Assembly (NCBI GenBank): GCA_002499455.1
Contig: DALN01000084.1
Span: 2,390-25,510, forward strand
Length of the DNA stretch: 23,121 nt
Source of the DNA: Methanoculleus sp. UBA77
GTDB taxonomy: Archaea > Halobacteriota > Methanomicrobia > Methanomicrobiales > Methanoculleaceae
Direction: 5' to 3'
Positions 22,221 through 23,121 of the stretch are shown one piece after another (the stretch's first letter is position 1; every line of letters starts with the position of its first letter). The translations under genes were made by a program, and so were the position numbers. The notes under the pieces were generated by a model that saw only the letters and a program-made list of their open reading frames with translations, did not search any database and was not told the DNA's origin.

Positions 22221-22993
22221 ACGTCATGATCGATATCAGCAGCAGGGTACGAAGCGTCTGGCGGAGAAACTGGGACGCCTTCATCAGGACCTACCGGGTA
22301 AACTTCATCCCCCCCTTCGTCGAGCCGGTCCTCTACCTCCTGGCCCTGGGGTTCGGACTCGGCACCTACGTCGAGACGATCGACGGGATCCCCTACCCGG
22401 TCTTCATCGCACCGGCCCTCGTCTCGATATCGGTGATGTACTCATCCTTCTTCGAGTGCACCTACTCGTCGTTCGTCAGGATGTACTACCAGAAGACGTT
22501 TGACGCCATCATCGCGACGCCGGTCGGCATCGACGAGGTGATCGCGGGTGAGATGTTCTGGGGGGCCACCCGGGGCATGATCTACGCAACGCTGATGCTC
22601 CCGGTCCTCCTCCTCTTCGGCGTCGTGGCCATGCCGTCATCCCTGCTCCTCATTCCCTTCTCCGGTCTGGCCGGCCTGCTCTTTGCAGCCATCGGGATGT
22701 GTTTCACGGCAATCACGCCGGGGATAGATGCGCTGAACTATCCCTCGTTCCTCTTCATCACGCCGATGTTCCTCTTCTCGGGAACGTTCTTCCCCCTGGA
22801 ACTCCTCCCGGAGCCGATCCAGTACTTCGCCCTCGCCGTGCTCCCGCTCACGCACGTCGTCACCATCAACCGTGCGATCACGCTCGCGACGTTCTCGCCG
22901 ATCAACCTCTTCAACCTCGCCTGGATTGTGGTGGCGACCGCGGTCTTCTTTCTCCTCGCCATCAGGCTGATGCGGAGGCGGCTGATCGTGTGA
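22217..22993 (+). CDS. ABC-2 type permease partner
   Basis: The 258-residue membrane protein has about six helices (near 34-49, 57-78, 100-130, 135-165, 170-190 and 230-250), with a short cytoplasmic start (VRSVWRRNWDAFIRTYR) and the FPLELLPEPIQYFALAVLPLTH region, which is characteristic of the ABC2_membrane family (NodJ/DrrB-like). With the preceding ATPase it forms a complete two-gene exporter, since the family works as a dimer of each. GTGA overlap with the upstream stop indicates coupling. The ATG at 22226 is an alternative start, with GAGGG some 10 nt before it. It ends in a basic tail (RLMRRRLIV). Confidence 0.92.
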   Translation: MNVMIDISSRVRSVWRRNWDAFIRTYRVNFIPPFVEPVLYLLALGFGLGTYVETIDGIPYPVFIAPALVSISVMYSSFFECTYSSFVRMYYQKTFDAIIATPVGIDEVIAGEMFWGATRGMIYATLMLPVLLLFGVVAMPSSLLLIPFSGLAGLLFAAIGMCFTAITPGIDALNYPSFLFITPMFLFSGTFFPLELLPEPIQYFALAVLPLTHVVTINRAITLATFSPINLFNLAWIVVATAVFFLLAIRLMRRRLIV

Positions 22994-23121
22994 GACGCCG
23001 GAAGATAATATCAAGCAATACTTCTCGCGGTCAGGCAGAGGGAGGCTTGCAACAGGCAGACTGTGCCCGATAAAAAAAAGGTTAGAATCTGGGTTTTCTG
23101 TGCTTCGGGAGGCAGTCGCGG

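Noticed and set aside
1..23121. CRISPR array, transposase or prophage genes
   Set aside because: No regularly spaced short repeats, terminal inverted repeats flanking a recombinase, or phage structural genes were found. The only long repeats are the beta-helix paralogues and the CARDB duplication.

Overview
The window is archaeal DNA from a methanogen, most likely a GC-rich member of the Methanomicrobiales (Methanoculleus-like). Three things support this. It encodes methenyltetrahydromethanopterin cyclohydrolase (mch), a C1 enzyme of methanogenesis. It encodes an Orc1/Cdc6-2 type replication initiator in the Methanosarcina/Methanomicrobiales style. Its promoters look like archaeal TATA boxes, several of them so close to the start codon that the mRNA would be leaderless or nearly so. 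The genus is inferred from composition and gene content and was not searched.

Layout: (1) 1-4.6 kb is the edge of a surface-glycan locus: a 5'-truncated GT4 glycosyltransferase, a large DUF2206-type polytopic membrane protein, and a convergent Wzx/PST-type flippase. (2) 4.8-11.5 kb holds three tandem minus-strand paralogues of a secreted right-handed beta-helix protein. They share the helix but differ at the ends: one has two CARDB domains plus a type I dockerin, one has an N-terminal membrane anchor with a proline-rich stalk, and one is only secreted. (3) 12.0-14.9 kb, plus strand, is an informational and metabolic core: an unknown protein with a disordered linker and a CxxC...CxxC knuckle, Cdc6-2, and Mch, followed by tRNA-Val(UAC). 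(4) 15.3-18.3 kb, minus strand, has a PreA-like flavin/2x[4Fe-4S] oxidoreductase and a secreted glycoprotein-like protein with an archaeosortase-like C-terminus. (5) 18.5-20.3 kb, plus strand, has a membrane-tethered S33 proline-iminopeptidase-like hydrolase and a small membrane-anchored beta-sandwich protein. (6) 20.6-23.0 kb has a SET-domain methyltransferase divergent from a two-gene ABC-2 exporter.

Much of the window serves the cell envelope: glycan synthesis and flipping, surface beta-helix proteins, a sorted surface protein, a tethered hydrolase and an ABC exporter. The most unusual part is the beta-helix trio, with the same fold carried on three different attachment modules, one of them a dockerin with no cohesin in view. 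No CRISPR array, transposase or rRNA was seen. Long antisense open frames are by-products of high-GC codon usage.
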